Origin: Dactylosporangium vinaceum
GTDB taxonomy: Bacteria > Actinomycetota > Actinomycetes > Mycobacteriales > Micromonosporaceae
Reading direction: 5' to 3'
DNA: 64,000 nucleotides
Assembly (NCBI RefSeq): GCF_019904175.1
Contig: NZ_CP061913.1
Coordinates: forward strand, 10,044,001 to 10,108,000
The position numbers and the translations under genes are program-made. Below the pieces are notes generated by a model. That model searched no databases, was not told the origin of the DNA, and saw nothing but the letters and a program-made list of their open reading frames with translations. Shown piece by piece: positions 1-8,161 of this stretch; position 1 is the stretch's first letter; every line of letters begins with the position of its first letter.

Positions 1-1529
1 GACTTGGCCGGCGTCGTGGCCGACTTGGCCGGCGTCGTGGCCGTCTTGGCCGGGGTGGCCGTCGACTTGGCCGGGGTGGCCGCCGTCTTGGCCGACGTCG
101 CGGTCTTCTTCGCCGCCGTGGTCTTCGCCGGGGTGGCCTTGGCCGTGGTGGCCTTGGCCGTGGTGGTCTTCTTCGCCGCCGTGGTCTTGGCCGCCGTCGC
201 CGTCTTCTTGGCGGCGGTGGTCTTCGCCGGGGTGGCGGTCTTCGCCGGGGTCGCGGCCGACTTGGTGGCGGTCTTGGCCGGGGTGGCCTTGGCCGTCGCC
301 GTCTTCTTCGCGGCCGGAGCCGACTTGGCGGTCGCCTTGGTGGCCGACTTGGCCGGGGTGGCCTTCGCGGTCGTCGTCTTCTTGGCCGCTGTCGACTTGG
401 CCGCCGTCGACTTCGCCGCGGTCGCCTTGGTCGCCGACTTGGCCGGAGTGGCCTTCGCCGTCGACTTCGTGGCGGCCTTGGCCGGGGTGGCCTTCGCGGT
501 GGCGGTCTTCTTGGCGGCCGTCTTCTTCGCCGGGGTCGCCTTGGCCGTCGCGGTCTTCTTGGCCGCCGTCTTGGCCGGGGTCGCCTTGGCCGTCGCGGTC
601 TTCTTCGCCGCTGTCGACTTGGCCGCCGTCGACTTCGCCGCGGTCGCCTTGGTCGCCGACTTGGCCGGAGTGGCCTTCGCCGTCGACTTCGTGGCGGCCT
701 TGGCCGGGGTGGCCTTCGCGGTGGCGGTCTTCTTGGCGGCCGTGGTCTTGGCCGGGGTGGCCTTCGCCGTGGCCGTCTTCTTCGCCGCCGTGGACTTGGC
801 CGCCGTCGACTTCGCCGCGGTCGCCTTCGTCGCCGACTTGGCCGGAGTGGCCTTCGCCGTCGACTTCGTGGCGGTCTTCGCCGGGGTCGCCTTGGCCGCG
901 GTGGTCTTCTTCGCGGCCGTGGACTTCGTGGCCGCCGACTTGGCCGGGGTGGCCTTCGCCGTGGCCGTCTTCTTCGCCGGGCTCGCCTTGGTCGCGGCCG
1001 TCGTCTTCTTGGCCGCCGCCGTCGACTTGGCCGCCGGGGAAGCCGCCTTCGTCGCCGCCGTCTTCTTCGCCGCGGCCGGAGTGGCCGCCGCCTTCTTCGC
1101 CGCCGTCGACTTGGCCGTCGTCGTCGACTTGGCCGCCGGGGTGGCCGCCTTCGTCGCCGTTGCCTTCCGGGCGGCGGGGGTGGCGGTCTTCGCCGTGGCG
1201 GTCTTGCGGGCCGTCGCCGACGCCGCCGGAGTCGCCGTTGACTTCCGGGTGGTCGTCGACTTCGCCGCCGGCTTGGCCGCGGTGGCCGGCTTGGCCGTCG
1301 TGGCCTTGGTCGCCGCGGGGCGGGCGGCGCGCGTCTTCGGCGCCGTCGTGGTCGTCGCGGCGGCCGGGGTCACGGCCGCGGTCGCGGTGCGGCGGGGGGA
1401 GCCGGCCGCGACCGTCTTGCGGGCCCTGGCGGGGGCCTGCTCGGTCTGCGCGGGGGCCGAAGCCGCCGCGGTGGTCGCGGCCGCGCGCGCTGCGGCCGAT
1501 CTCGTGGTGGCCTTCTTAGCTGCGGCCAT
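1..1529 (-). CDS. Histone H1-like Lys/Ala/Thr/Pro-rich DNA-binding protein (C-terminus off the window)
   Basis: The minus strand is open for over 509 codons from an ATG at 1529, preceded by a strong ribosome site (AGGAGG, 1540-1545 region). The protein begins MAAAKKATTRSAAARAA and continues almost wholly as AAKKTATAKATPAK-type repeats of Lys, Ala, Thr, Ser and Pro. This is the composition of bacterial histone-H1-like tails, which bind and compact DNA by charge. No folded domain is visible. In particular there is no N-terminal HU domain, which the actinobacterial HupB-type proteins with Lys-rich tails have. Repeat blocks of about 60 codons recur nearly unchanged around 390-510, 600-720 and 780-870. 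The gene continues past base 1, so its true end and any C-terminal domain are unknown. The long open frame on the opposite strand is the antisense of the repeats. Confidence 0.85.
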   Translation of the reverse strand, partial: MAAAKKATTRSAAARAAATTAAASAPAQTEQAPARARKTVAAGSPRRTATAAVTPAAATTTTAPKTRAARPAATKATTAKPATAAKPAAKSTTTRKSTATPAASATARKTATAKTATPAARKATATKAATPAAKSTTTAKSTAAKKAAATPAAAKKTAATKAASPAAKSTAAAKKTTAATKASPAKKTATAKATPAKSAATKSTAAKKTTAAKATPAKTATKSTAKATPAKSATKATAAKSTAAKSTAAKKTATAKATPAKTTAAKKTATAKATPAKAATKSTAKATPAKSATKATAAKSTAAKSTAAKKTATAKATPAKTAAKKTATAKATPAKKTAAKKTATAKATPAKAATKSTAKATPAKSATKATAAKSTAAKSTAAKKTTTAKATPAKSATKATAKSAPAAKKTATAKATPAKTATKSAATPAKTATPAKTTAAKKTATAAKTTAAKKTTTAKATTAKATPAKTTAAKKTATSAKTAATPAKSTATPAKTATTPAKSATTPAK

Positions 1530-1657
1530 CGTGGTCCTCCTGGAGGAGTTCTCCCGCGTCCTGCGGGATATTCGCGGTTGGGTTGTGCGGGTCGACGGGT
1601 CTTGCGGGAGCCGGTGGTCCGGGGCGGTTCGCGGTCGCCCTGGGCTCCGGCGCGTTG

Positions 1658-1855
1658 CTAGTGCTTGCCATCCCACCGTTCGTCTTCGGCGTCCCACGCC
1701 TCGTTGCGTTCATGGACTGTAGCGAGGGCCTGCTCGGCCGCCGCCGCCGAATCATAGGGGCCGAGACGATCCCTTCCCGGGCACATGTTGTCCTCGGACT
1801 CGACCCGTTGGTGAGAAAGGCACCAGTAGTACCGCTCAGCACCGCTGCTGCTCAT
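1658..1855 (-). CDS. Small conserved actinobacterial hypothetical protein
   Basis: A 65-residue protein of unknown function beginning MSSSGAERYYWCLSHQRVE. The pattern of an aromatic-Trp-Cys-x-x-His start, a second Cys, a DRLGPY segment and a C-terminal ERNEAWDAEDERWD is one I recognise from small uncharacterised actinobacterial proteins, which supports it being real. The two Cys and a His could bind a metal, but this is inference. The frame extends upstream to a TTG at 1945. I prefer the ATG at 1855 because the conserved-looking part begins there, although neither start has a strong ribosome site. Confidence 0.65.
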   Translation of the reverse strand: MSSSGAERYYWCLSHQRVESEDNMCPGRDRLGPYDSAAAAEQALATVHERNEAWDAEDERWDGKH

Positions 1856-2264
1856 GACATCACTGTGCACCGCAAATGAAACATGCGCCACCGAAACCGG
1901 CAAATAGCTTGTTGGGATTCCACAGTAGACGCAACCGCCTGACAAGGGTTACGGACACGCTCGCTGTCGGGTTCAACCCGCCGCCCTTCAACTCAACGCC
2001 TCCGGAAACCATTGCGTGACAAGGCTTCGACCGATCTTCCGGGGGTTTTGAATCCCACTGAAAGCCCCGGGTTGCAGCGGCCCTCTGTGGCAACTCTCAC
2101 CCAGGGGTGAGCCGAACGGAGGAAACACATTCGAGTCGTCCGGCCGAGGTCCCCGAGCCTCGTTTGGAGACGAACGAGGGCACCGGGGAGCTCCGGACGA
2201 CGTCGCCTGAGCGTCCACCATGGACAGGATGACACCTCCGGCGGGTCGTGAAAAGCTCCCCGGC

Positions 2265-2618
2265 ATGACGCCGGACCCCCAAGCCGCCATCCTGTGCATC
2301 GCCGGTTCCGCCGATCCCGGCGATGTCGCCGCGCACCTCCGGAATGGCCGGTTGGTGCGGACGCCGGACGGGACTTCGCTGATGCAGTACGACTCCGTGA
2401 AAGCGGCAATCGCCGACGTCTGCGCCTATCTGCGCCCGCGGGCCATGTCGTTTGTGAAGTTCGGGCTGGACGTCGGGGACGGATCGGCGCCCGACGCGGC
2501 CCGGCGGCTGGCCGACAATGCCGGGCCGCGGTCGTTGTGGGCGTCGGCGGAGGCGGCCGCGTTCGTGGACCCGGAGGTGCTTGAAGCGCGGCCGTCGGGG
2601 TACCGGATAAAGCTATGA
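2265..2618 (+). CDS. Hypothetical protein
   Basis: A 117-residue frame starting MTPDPQAAILCIAG and ending RPSGYRIKL. Codon third positions are strongly G/C in this frame, which argues for coding. I recognise no family. It ends 22 bases before aroA and runs in the same direction, so the two may share a transcript. An alternative in-frame ATG lies at 2220. Neither start has a clear Shine-Dalgarno sequence. The preceding stretch 1856-2264 holds no gene that I can support. Confidence 0.5.
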   Translation: MTPDPQAAILCIAGSADPGDVAAHLRNGRLVRTPDGTSLMQYDSVKAAIADVCAYLRPRAMSFVKFGLDVGDGSAPDAARRLADNAGPRSLWASAEAAAFVDPEVLEARPSGYRIKL

Positions 2619-2640
2619 AGGTCTGCGGGAGAATTGATGC

Positions 2641-3915
2641 GTGAGCCTCCACGCCGATGACCTGCCCGACGTCCTCGCCGTCGCGCCGCTGACCGCGCCG
2701 CCGGACGTATCCCTGCGCCCGCCCGGCTCGAAGAGCATCACCAACCGCGCCCTGATCTGCGCCGCCCTCGCGCCCGGGCGCAGCACGCTGACCGGCATGC
2801 TCTTCGCCAACGACACCCACGCGATGCTCGGCGCCGTGCGCGCGCTGGGCGCCGGCCTCACGGTCGACGAGAGCGCCAAGACGGTGCTCGTCGACGGGAT
2901 CGACCCCCGCGAGGCGTCGGGCGAGGTGCACATCGACGCGCGGCAGTCCGGTACCACCGGACGCTTCATCCTGCCGGCAGCGGCACTGCGCCCGGCCCGC
3001 GGCGTCGTCGACGGCGACCCACAGCTGCGGGCCCGGCCGTTCGGTCCGCTCGTCGACGCGCTGCGTGAGCTCGGCGCGACGATCGAGGACCTCGACCGGC
3101 CCGGTTACCTGCCCGTCGCCGCGACCGGTCCCGTCGCCGGTGGCAAGGTGGCGCTGCCGGGGCACATCTCCAGCCAGTACCTCTCCGGCCTGCTGATGGC
3201 CGGGCCGCTCATGGCCGACGGACTCACCGTGGAGCTCACGTCACCGCTGGTCTCGGTGCCGTACGTGGAGTCGACCACCGCCGTCATGGCCGCGTTCGGG
3301 GTCGCCGTGGACGGCCTGACGGTGGCGCCGCAGACCTACCGCCCGACCGAGTACGCCATCGAGCCCGACGCCAGCGCCGCCTCCTACCTCCTGGCGGCCG
3401 CCGCCATCACCGGTGGGCGGGTGACGGTCGAGGGGCTGGGGACGCGGAGCCTGCAGGGCGATGTGCGCTTCGCGGACCTGCTCGAGCAGATGGGGGCCCG
3501 GGTCGAGCGCGGGGCGGACCGGATCACTGTGACCGGTACCGGTGAGCTGCACGGCATCACCGTCGACATGGCCGACATCTCCGACACCGCGCAGACGCTT
3601 GCCGCGGTCGCCGCGTTCGCGGACTCGCCGACGGTCGTCACCGGCATCGACTTCATCCGGCGCAAGGAGACGGACCGGATCGCGGCCATCGTGACCGAGC
3701 TGCGCCGGACCGGCCTGGACGCGACGGAGGACGTCGACGGGTTCACGGTGCGGCCGGGCCGGATCGCGCCGACGGACTTCGAGACGTACGACGACCATCG
3801 GATGGCGATGAGCCTGGCGCTGCTCGGCCTGCGGGTGCCCGGCATCCGGATCAGGCACCCGCGGTGTGTCTCGAAGACGTACCCGACGTACTTCGAGGAT
3901 CTGGCCCGCCTTTAA
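2641..3915 (+). CDS. aroA: 3-phosphoshikimate 1-carboxyvinyltransferase (EPSP synthase)
   Basis: Joins shikimate-3-phosphate to phosphoenolpyruvate in the cytoplasm, the sixth step of the shikimate pathway to aromatic amino acids. The 424-residue length is normal. The N-terminal PPGSKSITNRALI segment (about residues 27-39) carries the substrate-binding Lys, Ser and Arg. DISDTAQTLA (about 313-322) carries the catalytic Asp. RRKETDRI and the C-terminal DDHRMAMSLALLG supply further conserved active-site residues. Translation starts at a GTG preceded by a GGGAGA ribosome site. The 3' end overlaps the convergent Excalibur gene by four bases. Confidence 0.97.
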   Translation: MSLHADDLPDVLAVAPLTAPPDVSLRPPGSKSITNRALICAALAPGRSTLTGMLFANDTHAMLGAVRALGAGLTVDESAKTVLVDGIDPREASGEVHIDARQSGTTGRFILPAAALRPARGVVDGDPQLRARPFGPLVDALRELGATIEDLDRPGYLPVAATGPVAGGKVALPGHISSQYLSGLLMAGPLMADGLTVELTSPLVSVPYVESTTAVMAAFGVAVDGLTVAPQTYRPTEYAIEPDASAASYLLAAAAITGGRVTVEGLGTRSLQGDVRFADLLEQMGARVERGADRITVTGTGELHGITVDMADISDTAQTLAAVAAFADSPTVVTGIDFIRRKETDRIAAIVTELRRTGLDATEDVDGFTVRPGRIAPTDFETYDDHRMAMSLALLGLRVPGIRIRHPRCVSKTYPTYFEDLARL

Positions 3916-4187
3916 CGCCGCTCGCAGGCGACCCCGTCGCCGTCGCCGTCGAGACGCTTGTTGAGGTTGTACGCGGCCGGGTTCACGGTGAACGACGTGA
4001 CGGGCTTGGACCTGCCCTTCACCCGGTCCGTGGCCCCGGACCGCGCAACCCCGTGCGGGTAGTCGTGCTGCAGGGCGGTGCAGTTGACGTACCGCTTCGC
4101 CGGTGTCGCCGCGAGCGCCTGAGTGGCCGGCAGCGCCGCCGTCAAACCGGCCAGAAGAGCCATCGCGATTCTTGTACCCGTCCCCAT
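3912..4187 (-). CDS. Secreted Excalibur calcium-binding domain protein
   Basis: A 91-residue exported protein. Residues 1-26 form a typical signal peptide: basic start, hydrophobic core, ALA cleavage motif. The rest is one Excalibur domain, with Cys in YVNCTALQ and the EF-hand-like DGDGDGVACERR at the C-terminus, which is known to bind calcium. The domain is common in secreted actinobacterial and firmicute proteins, often near surface nucleases or wall enzymes. Here it stands alone, so its role is likely extracellular but otherwise unknown. It converges on aroA with a four-base overlap. Confidence 0.9.
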   Translation of the reverse strand: MGTGTRIAMALLAGLTAALPATQALAATPAKRYVNCTALQHDYPHGVARSGATDRVKGRSKPVTSFTVNPAAYNLNKRLDGDGDGVACERR

Positions 4188-4245
4188 CCGACCCCACCTC
4201 TCGTCTTTCCTGCGTCGTCGGCGGGCGGGGCCGGAACCTGAGGAT

Positions 4246-4929
4246 TCAGATGGCGTCGAACCAGAGCGCTTCCCAGGCTCCCGGGGCGGTACCGGTGGCC
4301 TTCATCTCCTGGTACGACTGCCCGGTGTAGTCCAGCCGGCAGGTGAAGTAGGTGCCGCGCGAGATGTTGCGCAGGTAGTACTTGCCGGCGTCGGTCCACA
4401 CGTCGAAGGTCTCCCAGATGTCGGGCCACTCGCCGCGGCCGCGCAGCATGCCGAGGTTCTTGCCGGTGTACCCGTACTCCGCGGTCACGAGGTAGCTCGA
4501 CGCCGCCCGCAGGTACACGGTGTGCCCGCTGTCGCCCGAGCAGATCTCGAACACCTCCCAGGCGCCCGTCTGCCCCGGCACGGTCCGCGCCCGCAGCATG
4601 TTGTGCGACGAGCCCGTGTAGCCCTGCTCCTCCGCAATGTAGCGGTTGGCGGCCAGGCTCAGGATTTTGTACTGCCGGCACTTCGCGAGCCCCGGGACGC
4701 CCGTCCCCTCGAACGCGGCGACGCCGTCCTGTTTCGCCTCCGGTGCTCCTCCGGTCAGGTCGATGTACCCCTTCGCGAGGCCGGCATCGGCAGGCGCGGC
4801 GGCGCTGCCCTGCCCGCTCGGGCGCACCGGGTCGCCGTCACCCTCGCCGGCCCGCGCCAGTGCGAGCGGCGTCACGACCGCCGCCACGACTGCGGCGACC
4901 ACCAACACGAACAGGCTCCTGCGCCGCAT
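4246..4929 (-). CDS. Secreted fascin-like beta-trefoil protein
   Basis: A 227-residue protein with an N-terminal signal peptide or anchor (MRRRSLFVLVVAAVVAAVV). From about residue 80 it shows three repeats of a beta-trefoil pattern. Each has an aromatic YIAEE-, YLVTAE- or FTCRL-like strand, then YTG, then a Trp-Glu turn (GAWEVFEI, DIWETFDVW, GAWEALWFD). This is the fascin/actin-crosslinking type of beta-trefoil that actinobacteria also use in carbohydrate-binding or secreted proteins. No catalytic domain accompanies it. It could be a lectin-like surface protein, which is an inference from the fold. Confidence 0.75.
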   Translation of the reverse strand: MRRRSLFVLVVAAVVAAVVTPLALARAGEGDGDPVRPSGQGSAAAPADAGLAKGYIDLTGGAPEAKQDGVAAFEGTGVPGLAKCRQYKILSLAANRYIAEEQGYTGSSHNMLRARTVPGQTGAWEVFEICSGDSGHTVYLRAASSYLVTAEYGYTGKNLGMLRGRGEWPDIWETFDVWTDAGKYYLRNISRGTYFTCRLDYTGQSYQEMKATGTAPGAWEALWFDAI

Positions 4930-5207
4930 GGCGGCACCTCATTTCGCGCGTGACGGCCGCGTTCGGTCCGGCCGTGCCGCCGAGAATGCTCAGCCAGCTC
5001 ATCGAAGCCGGTCAAGGAGCCAAAGCCGATCTTAAACTTCCTTTCAGCGCCCCTTCGCCACCGTCACGCAGCGCAGCGGAAGACCACGTTCCGCGCTGTG
5101 AAACCTCATGAAAACGGGCTGAAATGTTCACTGCCCCTGTACCCACCGCAACCGTCTCCGGGAGGCGGTAAGGAGGCCCAGCCGGTTGCCGCAGCAGGCG
5201 GACAGGT
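4930..5207. other. Intergenic region downstream of rnpB in the unoccupied chromosome
   Basis: No supported gene. Before element 1 integrated, this sequence would have followed the 3' end of rnpB directly (rnpB reads leftward). I see short inverted repeats but no terminator with a T-run that I would call. Confidence 0.5.
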
Positions 5208-5234
5208 GACGGACGAGTCGACCTGTACGCCGGG
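5208..5234 (+). repeat. attL of element 1: exact copy of the last 27 nt of rnpB
   Basis: These 27 bases are identical to 21004-21030 and in the same orientation. The sequence on either side differs at once (T versus G before, CAACG versus TTCTG after). At the right-hand copy these bases are the 3' terminus of the RNase P RNA, including the 3' strand of helix P1. A direct repeat of a stable-RNA 3' end flanking an integrase-bearing segment is the classic footprint of tyrosine-recombinase integration. Confidence 0.85.
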
Positions 5235-5285
5235 CAACGTGCCACTGCAGCGCCGTGACCAGGGAAAGTATTGCTACTCGATCTC

Positions 5286-6721
5286 CTAGTACTCCAACGT
5301 CACTTCGCGGCTGGGTGCGGCGTGGCGTGGGCATGAAGACGGCCACCGCGGTGATCATCGATGGTTTGTGAAGACAAAAGAAGATCAAGCGGTGGCCGCG
5401 TGCCACAGCGTAGACCCTGAGCGGTGGGGTGCGCTGCTCGACACTGGCATGGCCCGCATCGCCGGCCGGTTCGCCCGAGCCGAGGTCCGCCGGACCGCGG
5501 CGGCGTTCGTCGCGGGTCTGCTCTCCACGGTAGAACGCAAGACCTGCTGGTCCTTGGCCGAGCACGCCGGGCATCCGGATCCGCAGCCGATGCAACGGTT
5601 GCTGCGTAAGGCGGTGTGGGACGCCGACGCCGTCCGAGACGACACCCGCGACCTGCTGCTCGAACAGGTCAGTCACGCCGACGGCGTGCTGATCGTCGAT
5701 GAGACCGGCTTCGTCAAGAAAGGCCGATCCTCGGTCGGGGTCCAGCGGCAGTACACCGGTACCGCGGGCCGGATCGAGAACAGCCAGGTCGCGGTGTTCC
5801 TGGCCTACGCCTCCCCGCGCGGTCGTGGTCTGATCGACCGGCGGCTCTACCTGCCCGAAGCCAACTGGTGTAACCAGCCAGACCGGCGCGCCCGAGCCGG
5901 CGTGCCCGACGACACCGTGTTCGCCACCAAACCGGCCCTGGCCCGGCAGATGCTCACTGCCGCGTCCGTCGCCGGCGTTGCAGCCAGCTGGGTCACCGCT
6001 GATGAGGTCTACGGCGCCGACCCCGACCTGCGCGCCGACCTCGAAGCCCGTGGTGTCGGCTACGTCCTGGCGATCGGCTGCGACCGGCGAGTCCGCATCA
6101 ACCACGGCCGCACCATCATCCGCGCCGACACCCTGACCGCCCGTGTCCCCGCCGGCAGCTGGCAGACACACAGCTGCGGCCCGGGCGCGAAAGGACCACG
6201 CACCTACCAGTGGGCCTGGATCACCACCGCCACCCATCCCGGCGAGCATCGCTGGCTGCTCGTGCGCCGCAACCCGCACACCGGCGAAGTCGCGTTCTAC
6301 CTGTGCTGGTCACCCCGGCCGGTGCCGCTGCGCGTGCTGGTCCGGGTCGCGGGCAGCCGATGGAGCGTCGAAGAACTTTTCCAGACCGGCAAGAACGAGA
6401 TCGGCCTGGACCACTACCAGGTCCAGACCTGGACCAGCTGGCACCGGTTCATCACCCTGGCCATGCTCGCCCTCGCCCTGCTCACCACGCTCGTCCCAGC
6501 ACCCGAGCCGGTCACCGAACCCGACCTGCAAAGCCCCACGATCGCGCTCACCGTGCCCGAGACCCGCCGCCTCCTCAACGCCCTGACCCTCCACCGACCC
6601 ATCGATCCCAGCCACGCCCTGCGCTGGTCACTTTGGCGACGAACCGTCCAAGCCCGCGCCCGCCGATCCCACTACCAGCGCAGACTCACACGCAACGGCT
6701 GAAGTGACGTTGGAGTACTAG
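5286..6721. mobile_element. IS701-family insertion sequence with CTAG target duplication
   Basis: The element spans 5290-6717 with 17-bp perfect inverted repeats (TACTCCAACGTCACTTC at the left, its complement at the right). It is bracketed by CTAG at 5286-5289 and 6718-6721. A 4-bp CTAG-like duplication fits the IS701 family. Because CTAG is itself palindromic it could also be counted within the inverted repeat. It sits between attL and the integrase stop codon and does not break a recognisable gene. The perfect ends suggest a recent insertion. Confidence 0.88.
5368..6702 (+). CDS. IS701-family transposase
   Basis: A 444-residue DDE transposase that cuts and pastes its own element. The family signature VDETGFVKKG (about residues 109-118) holds the first catalytic Asp, TADEVYG (about 212) the second, and SVEELFQTGKNEIGLDHYQ (about 335-353) the Glu. 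GRIENSQVAVFL and the WTSWHRFITLAMLALALL tail are also typical. It starts at a GTG. Its length is normal, the frame is intact, and it fills almost the whole IS, so it is probably active. Confidence 0.93.
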   Translation: MKTKEDQAVAACHSVDPERWGALLDTGMARIAGRFARAEVRRTAAAFVAGLLSTVERKTCWSLAEHAGHPDPQPMQRLLRKAVWDADAVRDDTRDLLLEQVSHADGVLIVDETGFVKKGRSSVGVQRQYTGTAGRIENSQVAVFLAYASPRGRGLIDRRLYLPEANWCNQPDRRARAGVPDDTVFATKPALARQMLTAASVAGVAASWVTADEVYGADPDLRADLEARGVGYVLAIGCDRRVRINHGRTIIRADTLTARVPAGSWQTHSCGPGAKGPRTYQWAWITTATHPGEHRWLLVRRNPHTGEVAFYLCWSPRPVPLRVLVRVAGSRWSVEELFQTGKNEIGLDHYQVQTWTSWHRFITLAMLALALLTTLVPAPEPVTEPDLQSPTIALTVPETRRLLNALTLHRPIDPSHALRWSLWRRTVQARARRSHYQRRLTRNG

Positions 6722-6726
6722 GGCCG

Positions 6727-7938
6727 TCACGGGGCCGTTTCCTCAAAATCGAGGCTGGCGTCGATCGCGCTGCGCGAGCGTTCCTGGCTGTTGGGCATGA
6801 GGTGGGTGTATTGCCGCAGCGTGAAGCCGGGGTCCCAGTGGCCGAGGTACTCCGAGACCGCCTTGATGCTCTCCCCCGCGTCGAGCAGCACCGACGCGTA
6901 GTGATGCCGCAGGGCGTGCGTGCCGTTGGCACGAATGCGCGGGATGCCAGCCTCGTCGAGGGCCCGGTTCCAGGTCAGCTCGTCGAAGGTGTTTCGTCGG
7001 ATGGCGTTGCCCCGAGGCGTGGAGAGCAGCAGACTCTCCGTGATCTTTGTCACACTGAAGGGGTCCTCCCACGGCAGGGTGACGTAGACCGGCTTGCACA
7101 CCTCGCGGTGGGCGTTGATACGCCGGATCACCGACCCGGGCAGTGGCACCTTCCGTTCCCGGTCGCTTTTCGGCAGTCCGAAGACCAGGCGGGACCGGAC
7201 CACCTTGACCTGGCGCCGCACGTGCAGCCAGCCGCCCTCGATGTCCAGGTCCTCATCGCTCAGGCCGAAGATCTCCCCTTGCCGCAGGCCGCACCCGGCA
7301 CCGAGGTCCAGGACGAGCCGGTAGCGGGCCGGGACCAGGTCCCGCATGAGGCGCACCCGTTCGGCCGGCCACGGCACGATCTTCTTCTCTACCGGCTCGG
7401 GCGCCACGACCGACCGGGCTGAGCAGGGGTTCTTGGTGATCCTTCGATCGTCGACAGCGGCGTTGAGGATGGTCCGCAGGTGTGTGAACAGCACGGCCTG
7501 TGTGCTGACCGCCAGTCCCCCTGCCTCGTCCAGGGCCCGGATCCACTCCCGGACGGTGCTGGGCTGAATGGCGGCGAGCTGGCGGCTGCCGAAGAACGGC
7601 AGCAGATGCTTCCGGACCCGTAGCTCGACCGTCTCCCTGGTGGCGGTATCGAGCGTGGCGGTGCGGAGCCAGCTCTCGGCGAAGACACCGAACAGCATCC
7701 GGCCCGCGGCGGGGTCCACGAAGGTGCCGCGGACCTTGTCCGATTCAACCGTGGCCAGGAAGGCGTCGGCGGTGCGTTTCTGCCGGTCAGGGAACGATTC
7801 GCTGCGTTCCTTGCCGTCCGGGGCGATGTACCGGACGCGGTAGCGCATGCCGGTGCCGTGCCGTGCCGTCTTGACCTGGGTTGTCCGCCCGTCCGCGTCT
7901 TTGACGGTCCGGTACCAGCGATCCTCGACGTAGCCCAC
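6727..7938 (-). CDS. int: Tyrosine recombinase / integrase of element 1
   Basis: A 403-residue phage-type integrase expected to recombine attP with the rnpB 3' end. It has an N-terminal arm-binding AP2-like part, a SAM-like core-binding domain (about 85-180) and a C-terminal catalytic domain. The visible active-site residues are Arg in GCGLRQGEI, the HALRHHYAS box (His-x-x-Arg), His in YLGHWD, and the nucleophilic Tyr in LRQYTHL. It starts at a GTG one base after the excisionase stop, so the two are likely translationally coupled. Its 3' end points at attL, as in most such elements, though the IS701 copy now lies between. Confidence 0.95.
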   Translation of the reverse strand: MGYVEDRWYRTVKDADGRTTQVKTARHGTGMRYRVRYIAPDGKERSESFPDRQKRTADAFLATVESDKVRGTFVDPAAGRMLFGVFAESWLRTATLDTATRETVELRVRKHLLPFFGSRQLAAIQPSTVREWIRALDEAGGLAVSTQAVLFTHLRTILNAAVDDRRITKNPCSARSVVAPEPVEKKIVPWPAERVRLMRDLVPARYRLVLDLGAGCGLRQGEIFGLSDEDLDIEGGWLHVRRQVKVVRSRLVFGLPKSDRERKVPLPGSVIRRINAHREVCKPVYVTLPWEDPFSVTKITESLLLSTPRGNAIRRNTFDELTWNRALDEAGIPRIRANGTHALRHHYASVLLDAGESIKAVSEYLGHWDPGFTLRQYTHLMPNSQERSRSAIDASLDFEETAP

Positions 7939-7939
7939 G

Positions 7940-8131
7940 TCAGGCCGCCTTCTGCCGCTGGAACCAGACCCGGACGTCGGCTGGGTCGTACCGCAGATGC
8001 TTGCCGACCTTCCCGGCCGGTGGGCCGGTGCGCTTCTTGCGCCAGGCGTACAGCGTCTCGACGGGGACGTCCAGGTAGCGGGCGACGTCCTCGACGGTCC
8101 ACAGCCGCTCGACCTCGGCTGTCGTGCTCAT
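7940..8131 (-). CDS. xis: Excisionase / helix-turn-helix DNA-binding protein
   Basis: A 63-residue MerR-type winged helix protein of the excisionase family. The pattern WTVEDVARYLDVPVETLYAWRK is the helix-turn-helix, and GKHLRYDPADVRVWF is the wing and last helix. Such proteins bend att DNA and steer the integrase toward excision. It lies directly upstream of the integrase with a one-base gap (TGACGTG), the usual AICE arrangement. Confidence 0.92.
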   Translation of the reverse strand: MSTTAEVERLWTVEDVARYLDVPVETLYAWRKKRTGPPAGKVGKHLRYDPADVRVWFQRQKAA

Positions 8132-8161
8132 CAGCTGTGCACTCCTTATTTACTCGTGCTG

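Noticed and set aside
1..1500. Possible CRISPR or tandem-repeat array
   Set aside because: Repeats are codon-phased and degenerate, with no unique spacers. They encode the Lys-rich protein.
4..1722. Long rightward frame rich in Ala/Val/Leu/Phe over the histone-like gene
   Set aside because: It is the antisense of a Lys/Ala/Thr repeat. The leftward frame has a strong ribosome site and a biologically sensible composition.
1860..3165. Several leftward frames over 1988-3165
   Set aside because: Arg-rich shadows of the hypothetical gene and aroA on the other strand.
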